Shown: positions 1 through 7,302, numbered from the stretch's first letter. The stretch: DNA of 46,155 nucleotides from Lachnospiraceae bacterium (GCA_021200995.1 JAJQFS010000018.1:1-46155); one strand, 5' to 3'. Numbers and translations: made by a program. The notes: generated from the letters alone by a model not told the origin.

Positions 1-86
1 AGTATAAGAGAAAGACCGGCTATCACAAAAAGAACGGTCACAGACAGGCATACACACAGGTAAAGATCGACAAGATCAACGCGTAA
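1..86 (+). CDS. rplU: 50S ribosomal protein L21, C-terminal end (partial)
   Basis: The first bases read in one frame to a TAA at 84-86 and give a Lys/Arg/His-rich tail (YKRKTGYHKKNGHRQAYTQV, then KIDKINA). This is the typical C-terminus of bacterial L21, which binds 23S rRNA in the 50S subunit. The start lies outside the window. Position supports the call: the order L21, Prp protease, L27, Obg is conserved in Firmicutes. The assignment rests on about 28 residues plus context. Confidence 0.85.
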   Translation, partial: YKRKTGYHKKNGHRQAYTQVKIDKINA

Positions 87-108
87 GCGCTTCGAGTATA
101 TCTGGTAT

Positions 109-441
109 ATGACGACAATCATTTTTGAAAAATCAGGAGACAGCTACCGTTCCATGATCTGTATGGGACACGCGGGACATAAGCGCTTTCACTTTGAAGA
201 GGATATCGTCTGTGCCTCCATTTCCGTTCTGGTGATCAATACCATCAACGGGCTGGAGAGATTCACGGACACGAAGTTTAAAGTGCAGACCAATGAGGAG
301 ACTGGTTTTATCCGCTGCGATTTTCTGAGCAGTCTCTCTTCAGAAGCGATGGTACTGATGGACACGCTGGTTCTTGGTTTGAGCGACATCAGCCGACAGT
401 ACGGCGAAAAGTATTGTGTATTGGAATTTAAGGAGGTGTAA
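109..441 (+). CDS. prp: Ribosomal-processing cysteine protease Prp
   Basis: This 110-residue protein has the two signatures of the Prp family: a Gly-His-Ala motif (His21) and a Val-Cys-Ala-Ser motif (Cys35), the expected catalytic His/Cys pair. In Firmicutes, Prp removes the N-terminal extension of ribosomal protein L27 before L27 enters the 50S subunit. The gene sits between rplU and rpmA, and the L27 product next door carries the matching cleavable leader, which strongly supports the role. Its own Shine-Dalgarno site is weak, so translation may be coupled to rplU, which ends 22 bases upstream. Its TAA lies just before the rpmA start, and the rpmA ribosome-binding site lies inside the prp 3' end. 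Confidence 0.93.
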   Translation: MTTIIFEKSGDSYRSMICMGHAGHKRFHFEEDIVCASISVLVINTINGLERFTDTKFKVQTNEETGFIRCDFLSSLSSEAMVLMDTLVLGLSDISRQYGEKYCVLEFKEV

Positions 442-445
442 AGTC

Positions 446-736
446 ATGTTAAATCTGAACCTTCAGTTTTTTGCCCATAAAAAGGGAATGGGCTCTACCA
501 AAAACGGCAGAGATTCCGAGTCCAAGAGACTGGGTGCAAAGAGAGCCGACGGTCAGTTTGTAAAGGCTGGCAACATCATTTACAGACAGCGCGGCACGAA
601 GATTCACCCCGGCACGAATGTGGGCCGCGGCGGAGATGATACACTGTTTGCGACTGCAGACGGAATTCTCAGATTTGAGAGAATGGGCCGCGACAAGAAG
701 AAGGCTTCTGTATATCCGGTAGCCGAGGAGGCTTAA
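446..736 (+). CDS. rpmA: 50S ribosomal protein L27 with cleavable N-terminal leader
   Basis: This 96-residue protein begins [14 protein letters not shown] and continues with the conserved L27 core ([20 protein letters not shown], then GRGGDDTLF). L27 lies near the peptidyl-transferase centre. The first nine residues match the Firmicutes leader LNLQFF, which Prp cuts before the next Ala, exposing the functional N-terminus. The start at 446 follows an AAGGAGGTG site at 429-437 with good spacing; a longer reading from 416 lacks such a site and would break the leader. The gene directly follows prp, and a strong terminator follows it. Confidence 0.97.
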   Translation: MLNLNLQFFAHKKGMGSTKNGRDSESKRLGAKRADGQFVKAGNIIYRQRGTKIHPGTNVGRGGDDTLFATADGILRFERMGRDKKKASVYPVAEEA

Positions 737-756
737 GCAACACAGACAGGAACGGG

Positions 757-792
757 GCTCCAGACATCGTTGTTTGGAGCTCTTTCTTTTTT
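757..792 (+). terminator. Intrinsic terminator after rpmA
   Basis: A 10-bp stem (757-766 with 771-780, one G-T wobble) closes a TCGT tetraloop and is followed by a T-rich run, TCTTTCTTTTTT. It separates the L21-Prp-L27 transcript from obgE. No clear promoter is visible between it and obgE, so obgE may depend on readthrough. Confidence 0.85.
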
Positions 793-843
793 CGGGATGT
801 CTGCTGCATCAGCGGGCATATCCGGTTTTAAAGGAGGCGTCGG

Positions 844-2139
844 ATGTTTGCCGACAGAGCAAGAATTATTGTAAAAAGCGGGGCGGGCGGCAATGGGCGT
901 GTCTCCTTCCGAAGAGAAAAGTTTGTACCGGACGGCGGACCGGACGGCGGAGACGGCGGGAATGGCGGCAGTGTGATTTTCTGTGTAGATGAAGGCCTGA
1001 ACACTCTGACGGACTTCCGACACGTGCGAAAATATGTAGCCGAGAGCGGTGCGGAGGGCGATAAAAAGAATCGAACCGGCAAGAGCGGGGAGGATCTTTA
1101 TATCAAAGTTCCGCCGGGAACTGTCATCAAAGAGGCTTCCACAGGGAAGGTGGTCGTGGACATGTCCGGCGACACAAAGGAAGCCGTACTTTTAAAGGGC
1201 GGCAGAGGCGGCAGAGGCAACGCCCGTTACGCCACGCCGACCATGCAGGCGCCCAAATACGCGCAGCCCGGACAGCCGGCGCAGGAACTGGAACTCATTC
1301 TGGAGCTGAAGGTGATCGCCGACGTGGGGCTGGTTGGCTTTCCCAATGTCGGAAAATCTACTCTCTTAAGCCGTGTTTCCAATGTGAAACCCAAGATTGC
1401 CAATTATCATTTTACGACACTGCAGCCGAATCTTGGCGTTGTGGATCTGGATGAGGGCAAAGGCTTTGTCATGGCGGATATTCCTGGTCTGATTGAGGGC
1501 GCAAGCGAGGGCGTCGGCCTGGGACATGAGTTCCTGCGCCACGTGGAGCGCACCAAGGTGTTGATTCACATTGTGGACGCTGCCGGCAGCGAGGGGCGCG
1601 ATCCGGTGGAAGATATTTATGCGATCAACAGGGAGCTGGCGTATTATAATCCGCAGCTGCCCACCCGGCCGCAGGTGATTGCCGCCAATAAGCTGGATCT
1701 GCTTGAGGAAGCCGCCGCAGCAAAGGCTGTTGAGAAGCTGAAGGCCGAATTTGAGCCGCAGGGATATCAGGTAATTCCGATCTCGGCCGCGACGGGACAA
1801 GGTGTCAGAGAGCTTTTATACAAGGTTCTGGACATGCTGTCAAAACTGGATGACAAACCGGTGGTCTTCGCACAGGAATACTTTCCTGAGCAGGAGAGAA
1901 ATGTTTCGGACGAGCCATTTACCGTTTCCTATGACAGTAAGGAAGAAGCCTATGTGGTGGAGGGACCAAGCATTGAGAGAATGCTCGGCTACACCAATCT
2001 GGACAGTGAAAAGGGCTTTCAGTTCTTTCAGAATTTTCTGAAGGAAAAGGGCATCCTCGCGAAGCTGGAGGAAATGGGGATTCAGGACGGCGATACCGTG
2101 AAGGTGGTGGATCTGTCCTTTGATTATTACAAAAATTAA
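844..2139 (+). CDS. obgE: GTPase ObgE/CgtA
   Basis: This 431-residue Obg-family GTPase acts in late 50S assembly and stress signalling. It has the glycine-rich Obg fold at about residues 1-158, then a G domain with G1 GFPNVGKST (165-173), G3 DIPG (212-215) and G4 NKLD (282-285). The extra C-terminal OCT domain typical of Gram-positive Obg occupies about 350-431. The start follows an AAAGGAGGCG site at about 830. Its position after rpmA and before yhbY is the conserved arrangement. Length and motifs are complete. Confidence 0.97.
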   Translation: MFADRARIIVKSGAGGNGRVSFRREKFVPDGGPDGGDGGNGGSVIFCVDEGLNTLTDFRHVRKYVAESGAEGDKKNRTGKSGEDLYIKVPPGTVIKEASTGKVVVDMSGDTKEAVLLKGGRGGRGNARYATPTMQAPKYAQPGQPAQELELILELKVIADVGLVGFPNVGKSTLLSRVSNVKPKIANYHFTTLQPNLGVVDLDEGKGFVMADIPGLIEGASEGVGLGHEFLRHVERTKVLIHIVDAAGSEGRDPVEDIYAINRELAYYNPQLPTRPQVIAANKLDLLEEAAAAKAVEKLKAEFEPQGYQVIPISAATGQGVRELLYKVLDMLSKLDDKPVVFAQEYFPEQERNVSDEPFTVSYDSKEEAYVVEGPSIERMLGYTNLDSEKGFQFFQNFLKEKGILAKLEEMGIQDGDTVKVVDLSFDYYKN

Positions 2140-2181
2140 AATCTTTCTTTATTATAAAAAATCAGATAACAGGAGAAGAAC

Positions 2182-2472
2182 ATGACAAGCAAACAACGCG
2201 CTTACCTGATGCATCTGGCAAGTGATTTAGACCCTGTTCTGCAGATTGGAAAAGGATCCGTAACACCTGAATTTGTGGAGGCTGTCAGCGAGGCGTTCAA
2301 CACAAAAGAGCTGATCAAAATCAGTGTATTAAATAACTGCCTGGATGATCCCAGAGAGCTTGCACAGACCATTGCCGGCAGGACCCGCTCCCAGGTCGTG
2401 CAGGTGATTGGCAAAAAAATCGTTCTGTACAAGGAAAGTAAGGATCATAAAAAGATCATGCTGCCCATGTAA
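2182..2472 (+). CDS. yhbY: YhbY/CRM-domain RNA-binding protein
   Basis: A 96-residue protein that is almost entirely one CRM (YhbY) domain. It starts with the usual LTSKQRAYL-like helix (here MTSKQRAYLMHLA), then LQIGKGSVTPEF and a C-terminal RSQVVQVIGKKIVLYK strand. YhbY proteins bind precursor 50S particles and are thought to help ribosome assembly. The start follows AGGAGAAG. It lies between obgE and nadD, the usual Firmicutes position. Confidence 0.93.
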   Translation: MTSKQRAYLMHLASDLDPVLQIGKGSVTPEFVEAVSEAFNTKELIKISVLNNCLDDPRELAQTIAGRTRSQVVQVIGKKIVLYKESKDHKKIMLPM

Positions 2473-2484
2473 AGGAGAAAACTG

Positions 2485-3099
2485 ATGGCGAAAATCGGCC
2501 TGATGGGCGGCACATTTAACCCCATACACAACGCGCACCTGCGCCTGGCGCAGGCAGCTTACGAATATTGCTGTCTGGATCAGGTCTGGTTTATGCCGAG
2601 CGGGCTGTCTTATTTGAAAAAAGATCTGCCGGTTCCATCTGGTGATGTGCGCGCGGACATGGTAAAGCTCGCAATCAGAGATATCCCTTATTTTTCGTTC
2701 TGTGATCTGGAGCTCCAAAGACCGGGGAATACGTACACTGCGGATACCCTTGAGGAGCTGACAAGCCTGTATCCGAAGAATGAGTTTTATTTCCTGATGG
2801 GTGCAGATTCGGCGTTATCCTTTCCACACTGGTATCATCCGGAGAAAATCGCGGCATTGTGTACGCTGGGCATTGTAAACCGGCCTGGCACGGAGGAAAG
2901 GTCACTGTGTGAAATGGTTGATCAGTTGAAATTCCGCTTTCAGGCACGGATTGTATTGATCCCGTTTCAGGAGCAGCCTCTTTCTTCCAGCCTTGTGAGG
3001 GAAAAGCTCCAAAGAGGAGAAGCGGCTGATGATCTGCTTCCTGGACCGGTAGCCGAATATATACGTCAGAACGGTCTGTATATGGATTTGCACTTTTAA
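2485..3099 (+). CDS. nadD: Nicotinate-nucleotide adenylyltransferase
   Basis: NadD transfers AMP from ATP to nicotinate mononucleotide, making deamido-NAD in NAD synthesis. The 204-residue protein has the nucleotidyltransferase signature GGTFNPIHNAH (residues 8-18, including the H-x-G-H-like His15/His18) and the C-terminal SSSLVR motif of the same superfamily. The start at 2485 is preceded by AAAGGAGAAAACTG, only 12 bases after yhbY. It is followed by yqeK, a common pair in Firmicutes. Confidence 0.96.
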   Translation: MAKIGLMGGTFNPIHNAHLRLAQAAYEYCCLDQVWFMPSGLSYLKKDLPVPSGDVRADMVKLAIRDIPYFSFCDLELQRPGNTYTADTLEELTSLYPKNEFYFLMGADSALSFPHWYHPEKIAALCTLGIVNRPGTEERSLCEMVDQLKFRFQARIVLIPFQEQPLSSSLVREKLQRGEAADDLLPGPVAEYIRQNGLYMDLHF

Positions 3100-3120
3100 A
3101 GGAGCTTTGCAGGAGGACGC

Positions 3121-3735
3121 ATGGATTTAAAAAAGCTCAGGAAGAAAATGAAAAAAGTGATGGATGATGAGCGCTATGAGCATACGCTCAGTGTTGCTTA
3201 CACGGCGGCAAATCTGGCAGCCGTTCACGGTGCGGATGTGGAAAAGGCACTGCGGGCGGGTATGCTGCATGATTGTGCCAAATGCCTTACCGATTCGGAA
3301 AAGCTTACTCTGTGCGAAAAATTTCACATTAATATTTCGGCTGTGGAGTACAGAAATCCGTCTCTGCTGCATGCGGAACTGGGCGCCAAACTGGCGAAAG
3401 ACCTTTATGAGGAAACGGACAAGGATGTACTGAATGCGATCAGCAGTCATACAACAGGCAGACCGGGTATGAGCCTGCTGGAAAAGATTATTTTTGTAGC
3501 AGATTACATCGAACCGGGAAGAAACAAGGCGCCAAATTTAAAACAGATCCGCAAACTGGCTTATGACGATATAGATCTCGCGGTGATACAGATTCTGCGG
3601 GATACAATGGATTATTTAGTAAAAACAAAATCAGATATTCACCCCGGAACACAGTGGACGCTGGAGTATTATCTGAAGCAATCAAAGGAAGGGAGAGGTC
3701 ATGGAAGCAAAAGAAATCGCGAAACTGGCAATTGA
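3121..3735 (+). CDS. yqeK: YqeK, HD-domain diadenosine tetraphosphate hydrolase
   Basis: This 204-residue HD-superfamily protein shows the metal-binding residues His21 (YEHTLSVA), His50-Asp51 (MLHDCAK) and a downstream ISSHTTG and ADYIEP. These match YqeK, which cleaves Ap4A symmetrically to two ADP in Firmicutes. A GGAGG site precedes the start. The last 35 bases overlap the start of rsfS in another frame, so the two are probably translationally coupled. The nadD-yqeK-rsfS order is conserved. Confidence 0.92.
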   Translation: MDLKKLRKKMKKVMDDERYEHTLSVAYTAANLAAVHGADVEKALRAGMLHDCAKCLTDSEKLTLCEKFHINISAVEYRNPSLLHAELGAKLAKDLYEETDKDVLNAISSHTTGRPGMSLLEKIIFVADYIEPGRNKAPNLKQIRKLAYDDIDLAVIQILRDTMDYLVKTKSDIHPGTQWTLEYYLKQSKEGRGHGSKRNRETGN

Positions 3736-4051
3736 CGCGCTGTCTAACAAAAAAGGCGAGGATATTAAAATCATCGACATCAGTCATGTGACGGTCATTG
3801 CGGATTATTTTATTATCGCGAGCGGTTCGAACCGCAGCCAGGTACAGGCGCTTAGCGATCATGTGCAGGAGGTTTTAGGCAGAGCAGGCGTTTTTGTCAA
3901 ACAGGTGGAGGGATATGACAGTGCCAACTGGATTCTGATGGATTTCAGGGATGTCATTGTGCATGTCTTTGACCGTGAAAACAGACTGTTTTATGATCTT
4001 GAACGCATCTGGAGAGACGGCACGGTTATGGACGCGGCTGATTTTAAGTAA
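3701..4051 (+). CDS. rsfS: Ribosomal silencing factor RsfS
   Basis: RsfS binds L14 and blocks subunit joining when nutrients are scarce. The 116-residue protein has the family core: DIKIIDISHVTVIADYFIIA, then SGSNRSQVQA, and the C-terminal WILMDFRDVIVHVF followed by YDLERIW. The start overlaps the end of yqeK and has an AGGAAGGGAGAGG ribosome-binding site inside that gene. It is the last gene of the block and a bidirectional terminator follows. Confidence 0.95.
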   Translation: MEAKEIAKLAIDALSNKKGEDIKIIDISHVTVIADYFIIASGSNRSQVQALSDHVQEVLGRAGVFVKQVEGYDSANWILMDFRDVIVHVFDRENRLFYDLERIWRDGTVMDAADFK

Positions 4052-4074
4052 ATAACCAAATAATTGCGAAAATG

Positions 4075-4128
4075 AAAAATGACAGGGATCACACACATGA
4101 AGTAAGGTGTGGGCTTCCTGTCATTTTC
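4075..4128. terminator. Bidirectional intrinsic terminator between rsfS and DUF378
   Basis: An 11-bp perfect stem pairs 4076-4086 with 4117-4127 (AAAATGACAGG and its complement). A smaller inner helix pairs CACAC (4090-4094) with GTGTG (4107-4111). Because both arms end in A/T runs, transcripts from either side would end in a U-rich tract. It lies between convergent genes. Confidence 0.8.
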
Positions 4129-4144
4129 TATATCAGATACAAGT

Positions 4145-4175
4145 ATTCCGCTCAGGCGAAAAAACGGAGCGGAAT
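4145..4175 (-). terminator. Hairpin just after the DUF378 stop
   Basis: A 9-bp perfect stem pairs 4145-4153 (ATTCCGCTC) with 4167-4175. It starts immediately after the DUF378 stop codon on the minus strand. There is no good U-run after it, so it may act with the larger hairpin at 4075-4128 rather than alone. Confidence 0.4.
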
Positions 4176-4382
4176 TTATTCCCGGTTTCCCAGACGTGAA
4201 TAAAACGAAATAAGATAAAGACCGCAGATTCCTACAATCGCGTAGATGATTCTGGACAGCCAGCTCATATTGCCGAAAAGGAAAGCGACCAGATCAAATT
4301 TGAAAAAGCCGATCAGGCCCCAGTTGATCGCGCCGATAATGGCAATGGTAAGAGCGGTTCCGTCTAATGCCTTGTTACCCAT
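4176..4382 (-). CDS. DUF378 small membrane protein
   Basis: A 68-residue protein with two hydrophobic segments (about residues 10-27 and 43-60) and the DUF378 hallmark GAINWGLIGFFKFDLV. The family is widespread in Firmicutes and has no established function. The start at 4382 follows AAAAGGAGGTAATTT; a longer upstream reading of 92 residues lacks such a site and would overlap the lexA end. It lies 46 bases downstream of lexA on the same strand and could be cotranscribed with it. Confidence 0.85.
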   Translation of the reverse strand: MGNKALDGTALTIAIIGAINWGLIGFFKFDLVAFLFGNMSWLSRIIYAIVGICGLYLISFYSRLGNRE

Positions 4383-4428
4383 ATAAATTACCTCCTTTTG
4401 ACTTATAATATCTCCTGAAAGCGGTAAT

Positions 4429-5049
4429 TTATACGTTACAAAAGCGAAAAACACCGAAAACCTTCCCTAAAATCTGGCAGTTATCCACGATAATCGGATC
4501 CATGGTGTCATTCTCCGGCTGCAGGCGGATATGGCCGTTTTCTTTATAAAAAGTCTTCACCGTGGCAGAGTCATCGATCAGCGCAACCACGATATCGCCG
4601 TTTGAGACCTCTTGGCAGCACTGGACAAAAATCTGATCTCCGTTCAATATACCGGCATTAATCATGGATTCACCGCGGACTTTCAGGGAGAAGGTTTCTC
4701 CCTTCGGGATAAATTCCGCGGGGATCGGGAAGTATCCTTCGATGTTCTGCTCAGCCAGGATCGGTGTGCCGGCTGCTACGTTGCCGACTAGGGGGACATT
4801 GACCATTTCTGTGCGAAGCATCTGAAAGCTGTCGTCGCAGATTTCAATGGCGCGGGGCTTGGAGGGATCCTTGCGGATATAACCCTTTTTTTCCAGGGTC
4901 TCCAGATGAGAGTGTACAGAAGAAGTGGATTTCAGACCGACGGCATCGCAGATCTCACGGACGGCCGGTGGGTACCCCTTTTTCAGAATGCAGTCCTTCA
5001 GATACTCCAGAATTTCCTGCTGTTTGGATGATAAATTCTCATAACTCAT
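4429..5049 (-). CDS. lexA: LexA, SOS repressor
   Basis: LexA represses DNA-damage genes and cleaves itself when RecA is activated. The 206-residue protein has an N-terminal winged helix-turn-helix (about 1-70), the self-cleavage bond Ala93-Gly94 in VAAGTP, and the Ser128 (GESMI) / Lys165 (ATVKTF) catalytic dyad. All required residues are present. GGAGG precedes the start. The upstream region contains LexA-box-like dyads overlapping its own -35 element, so it is probably autoregulated. Confidence 0.97.
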   Translation of the reverse strand: MSYENLSSKQQEILEYLKDCILKKGYPPAVREICDAVGLKSTSSVHSHLETLEKKGYIRKDPSKPRAIEICDDSFQMLRTEMVNVPLVGNVAAGTPILAEQNIEGYFPIPAEFIPKGETFSLKVRGESMINAGILNGDQIFVQCCQEVSNGDIVVALIDDSATVKTFYKENGHIRLQPENDTMDPIIVDNCQILGKVFGVFRFCNV

Positions 5050-5119
5050 GATGGCGCCTCCATATCTTTTGTAAGAACCGTTCTGCCCCCGGGTTCAAAA
5101 CGCGGTAAAACCTGTTCTG

Positions 5120-5148
5120 ATAGTAACACATCTTTCTCCAAAAAGCAA
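5120..5148 (-). promoter_or_regulatory. lexA promoter
   Basis: On the minus strand, a -35 TTGCTT (5143-5148) and a -10 TACTAT (5120-5125) are separated by 17 bases. A LexA-like dyad at 5146-5159 overlaps the -35 element. Confidence 0.6.
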
Positions 5149-5173
5149 ACATATATTCTCGAAAATTTGTTCG
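5146..5173. promoter_or_regulatory. Two abutting LexA-box-like dyads
   Basis: CAAACATATATTCT (5146-5159) and CGAAAATTTGTTCG (5160-5173) match the Gram-positive consensus CGAACATATGTTCG at 11 and 12 of 14 positions. They lie end to end between the divergent lexA and LysM promoters. Confidence 0.55.
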
Positions 5174-5180
5174 ATTTTGC

Positions 5181-5209
5181 TTGATAAACATTTGTTCGGG
5201 GTATATGAT
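5181..5209 (+). promoter_or_regulatory. Promoter of the LysM (YneA-like) gene
   Basis: TTGATA (5181-5186) and TATGAT (5204-5209) are spaced by exactly 17 bases. A LexA-like dyad fills most of the spacer and another lies just downstream, so SOS control is likely. Confidence 0.6.
5184..5197. promoter_or_regulatory. LexA-box-like dyad in the LysM promoter spacer
   Basis: TAAACATTTGTTCG matches the Gram-positive LexA consensus at 11 of 14 positions. It lies between the -35 and -10 of the LysM gene, where bound LexA would block RNA polymerase. Confidence 0.5.
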
Positions 5210-5219
5210 GTACTCATAC

Positions 5220-5233
5220 AGAACGAATGTTCG
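5220..5233. promoter_or_regulatory. LexA box with perfect GAAC-N4-GTTC core
   Basis: The bases GAACGAATGTTC (5221-5232) form the exact GAAC-N4-GTTC core recognised by Gram-positive LexA. The site lies about 12-24 bases downstream of the LysM gene -10 element. Confidence 0.7.
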
Positions 5234-5321
5234 GCATGCCGGATGACAGGAAGGCTGGAGCCAATTCGGGGTGAGACGATTAGTCCGTGTTGTTCTGGTT
5301 GTGAATATGGAGGCGTATGTG

Positions 5322-5720
5322 ATGGATCATAATTTTGAATATCGAAGACGTTTAAGGCAGGAAAGGCTTGCGGAGAAGAGAAGACAGGAACAAATCAGGA
5401 AAGTAAGATTTGCTGCAACGGTATTTTCCGTTCTCTTTCTGACCGTGGCGGTCGTATCCGCCAATGCGTTGATTGCTGCCGCACGTGACAGTGAGACGAC
5501 TGTTTATCATAAATATTACACAGAAGTTTACGTCACCTCCGGAGACAGTGTCTGGAAAATAGCGGATTCTTATATGAGCGACAGCTACACTTCGGTCAAT
5601 GATCTTGTCAATGAGATCATAGCCATCAACCGCCTTGACAGTGAGGGAACGATTTATTACGGCACCACGATTGTTGTACCATATTTTTCCACTGAGGTTC
5701 TTATGAGTGGCTCCGATTAA
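5322..5720 (+). CDS. Membrane-anchored LysM protein, probable YneA-type SOS division inhibitor
   Basis: A 132-residue protein with a charged N-terminus (about 1-28), one membrane helix (about 31-52) and a LysM domain (about 69-125; VTSGDSVWKIADSYM and a YYGTTIVVPY end). This layout, the divergent position next to lexA and the LexA-box-like dyads in the promoter match YneA of Bacillus, which delays division during DNA damage. LysM domains bind peptidoglycan, so it would act at the cell surface. The start at 5322 follows GGAGG (5309-5313); a GTG at 5319 is possible, and a reading from 5271 has no such site. The family link rests on architecture and context, not close sequence identity. Confidence 0.75.
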   Translation: MDHNFEYRRRLRQERLAEKRRQEQIRKVRFAATVFSVLFLTVAVVSANALIAAARDSETTVYHKYYTEVYVTSGDSVWKIADSYMSDSYTSVNDLVNEIIAINRLDSEGTIYYGTTIVVPYFSTEVLMSGSD

Positions 5721-5869
5721 GCCGCTTTTAAGATACAGTACCAAAGAAGACACTTCGAAAGACAAACAGAAAGATACACAGGATAGTGCTGCCAAAGAGA
5801 AATCCAATGAGATACCTTGGATAAAGAGACTTCATATACCAAAGATCAGATTTTTTATGTACGAAAGAA

Positions 5870-5905
5870 CCCGGATATCAGACTTTGACAGGTTTGATAT
5901 CCGGG
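5870..5905. terminator. Inverted repeat between LysM gene and recombinase gene
   Basis: A perfect 11-bp stem pairs CCCGGATATCA (5870-5880) with TGATATCCGGG (5895-5905) across a 14-base loop. It lies between convergent genes. On the minus strand it is followed by a modest T-rich stretch (TTCTTTCG), so it may end the recombinase transcript. The rest of 5721-5975 shows no convincing gene; an open frame at 5707-5931 is Lys-rich, overlaps the LysM stop and has no good ribosome-binding site. Confidence 0.5.
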
Positions 5906-5975
5906 ATCGTGATTTCCGGGTGGGTATATAGATCGATTCTTATTGGGCGGTGGATGATTGGCTGGATTCTCCGTT

Positions 5976-7025
5976 TCAGTCCTCCCGCAGCTTTACTTTA
6001 TTTGCGGCCTGCCGCCTGCGCATATCCGCCTGGGCGGCATAATGTTTTCGGGTAGTATTAACGTCTTTATGTCCCAGTACATCGGCTACCAGGTAGATGT
6101 CCCCGGTTTCTTCATAGAGACTGGTGCCATAGGTACTGCGCAGTTTATGCGGCGTGATTTTTTTGAGTGTGGTGACTCTGGAAGCATATTTTTTGACCAG
6201 CAGTTCCACGCTGCGGACACTGATCCGCCTGTTCTGCAGGGAGAGGAAGAGCGCGTCCTCATGTCCCTCACAGGGAATGATGAGTTCTCTTTCGTCCAGA
6301 TAGTCCTTCAATGCTTTTTCTACCTCATCGCCGAAGTAGACCACGGCGTCATAACCGCCTTTCCTTCGTACCTTCACGCCATTGACATCAAAATCGAGAT
6401 CCTGGATATCAATGCCGACACATTCTGATACACGGATACCGGTTCCCAGTAACAGTGTCAGGATTGCCAGGTCACGCGTACGGGTCTTTTTGTGATACTC
6501 CAATTCCTTTTTTGTCAGCTTTTCTCCGGCGTCCACCTGATCTAACAGGGTTGCCACTTCGTTTGGCTCCAGGCGGATAATGGCATTTTCGTGCAGCTTT
6601 GGCATGCGAACAAGTGCCGCTGGATTATGCTCGATTCTTTCACTGACGAAGAAGTAATTGTACATCGTTTTCAGGGCGGAGAGCTTTCTGGCTTTCCCGC
6701 GCTCTTTATTGGTGATTTCATGATCATCCTTTACATAGAAGCTTATGTACTCCATATACTCCTCGATGTCTTCTTTCTGAATCTGATCAAGCAGTGAGAG
6801 AGGGAAGTCCACGATTTCCATTTTCTGGCAGACAGGATTATTCTCATGCAGATATTCAAAAAACACCCTGAGATCATACGCATAAGCGAGTCGGGTGCGC
6901 GTTGAAGTATTCTCCTGAATGCCCAGGAAAAAGGTCTTTAAAAAACGCGGCAGTGTGGAGAGCACTTCACGCAGTTTGATAATATTTTGTTTGTCTACCT
7001 CCGAATGGTATGAATTTTCTGCCAT
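5976..7025 (-). CDS. Tyrosine recombinase, XerC/XerD-like
   Basis: A 349-residue site-specific recombinase. The N-terminal core-binding (SAM-like) domain spans about 25-140 and the catalytic domain about 150-340. All catalytic residues are visible: Arg198 (GTGIRVSE), Lys222, His293 and Arg296 (TPHKLRST), His319 (LGHKD) and the nucleophile Tyr329 (RKHYA). It is longer than typical XerC/D (about 300), with an N-terminal extension. AAAGGAAA precedes the start. No phage genes surround it and no attachment site could be recognised, so it may be a chromosomal recombinase rather than a mobile integrase. Its partner site is unknown. Confidence 0.9.
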   Translation of the reverse strand: MAENSYHSEVDKQNIIKLREVLSTLPRFLKTFFLGIQENTSTRTRLAYAYDLRVFFEYLHENNPVCQKMEIVDFPLSLLDQIQKEDIEEYMEYISFYVKDDHEITNKERGKARKLSALKTMYNYFFVSERIEHNPAALVRMPKLHENAIIRLEPNEVATLLDQVDAGEKLTKKELEYHKKTRTRDLAILTLLLGTGIRVSECVGIDIQDLDFDVNGVKVRRKGGYDAVVYFGDEVEKALKDYLDERELIIPCEGHEDALFLSLQNRRISVRSVELLVKKYASRVTTLKKITPHKLRSTYGTSLYEETGDIYLVADVLGHKDVNTTRKHYAAQADMRRRQAANKVKLRED

Positions 7026-7077
7026 AGCAATTTCCTTTATAAAATTTAGATATTTTGCGAATAGTTATATCCATCCG

Positions 7078-7106
7078 ATTTTACTATAAATTTCCATATC
7101 ATGCAA
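7078..7106 (-). promoter_or_regulatory. Promoter of the tyrosine recombinase
   Basis: On the minus strand, TTGCAT (7101-7106) and TAAAAT (7078-7083) are spaced by 17 bases and lie about 55 bases upstream of the start codon. Confidence 0.55.
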
Positions 7107-7138
7107 GTAATTTTCCTGATACTCGGATTTCATCGCGC

Positions 7139-7210
7139 TTAGAACTGTGTTTTGTGCTCTTCGTACTGCTGTGTCTGTTCCCCGAACTGTTCGGATCTAT
7201 CTCTGAACAT
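7139..7210 (-). CDS. Possible 23-residue small protein or leader peptide
   Basis: A minus-strand ATG at 7210 opens a frame of 23 residues (MFRDRSEQFGEQTQQYEEHK, then TQF) ending in TAA. It follows a good GGGAGG site with eight to nine bases spacing. The peptide is strongly charged and rich in Glu and Gln, with no hydrophobic segment. It lies upstream of the recombinase on the same strand. It matches no family I recognise and could be chance; the ribosome-binding site is the main support. Confidence 0.3.
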   Translation of the reverse strand: MFRDRSEQFGEQTQQYEEHKTQF

Positions 7211-7273
7211 CTGGTGCCTCCCGTATTTTTTGTATCATATCACAAAACTTTACAGAGCAGACGTAAAATAGGG

Positions 7274-7302
7274 TGGCAAAGAAAAAAACTTTGGTATATA
7301 AT
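7274..7302 (+). promoter_or_regulatory. Promoter of the AI-2E family transporter
   Basis: TGGCAA (7274-7279) and a consensus TATAAT (7297-7302) are spaced by 17 bases. The gene start is 26 bases downstream, leaving just enough room for its GGAGGAA ribosome-binding site. Confidence 0.55.

Noticed and set aside
5707-5931. 74-residue Lys-rich frame after the LysM gene
   Set aside because: It overlaps the LysM stop, lacks a good ribosome-binding site and crosses the inverted repeat at 5870-5905. The LysM protein is already complete.
7186-7198. CCGAACTGTTCGG as a further LexA box
   Set aside because: The half-sites are separated by two bases instead of four, and it lies inside the small reading frame far from both promoters.
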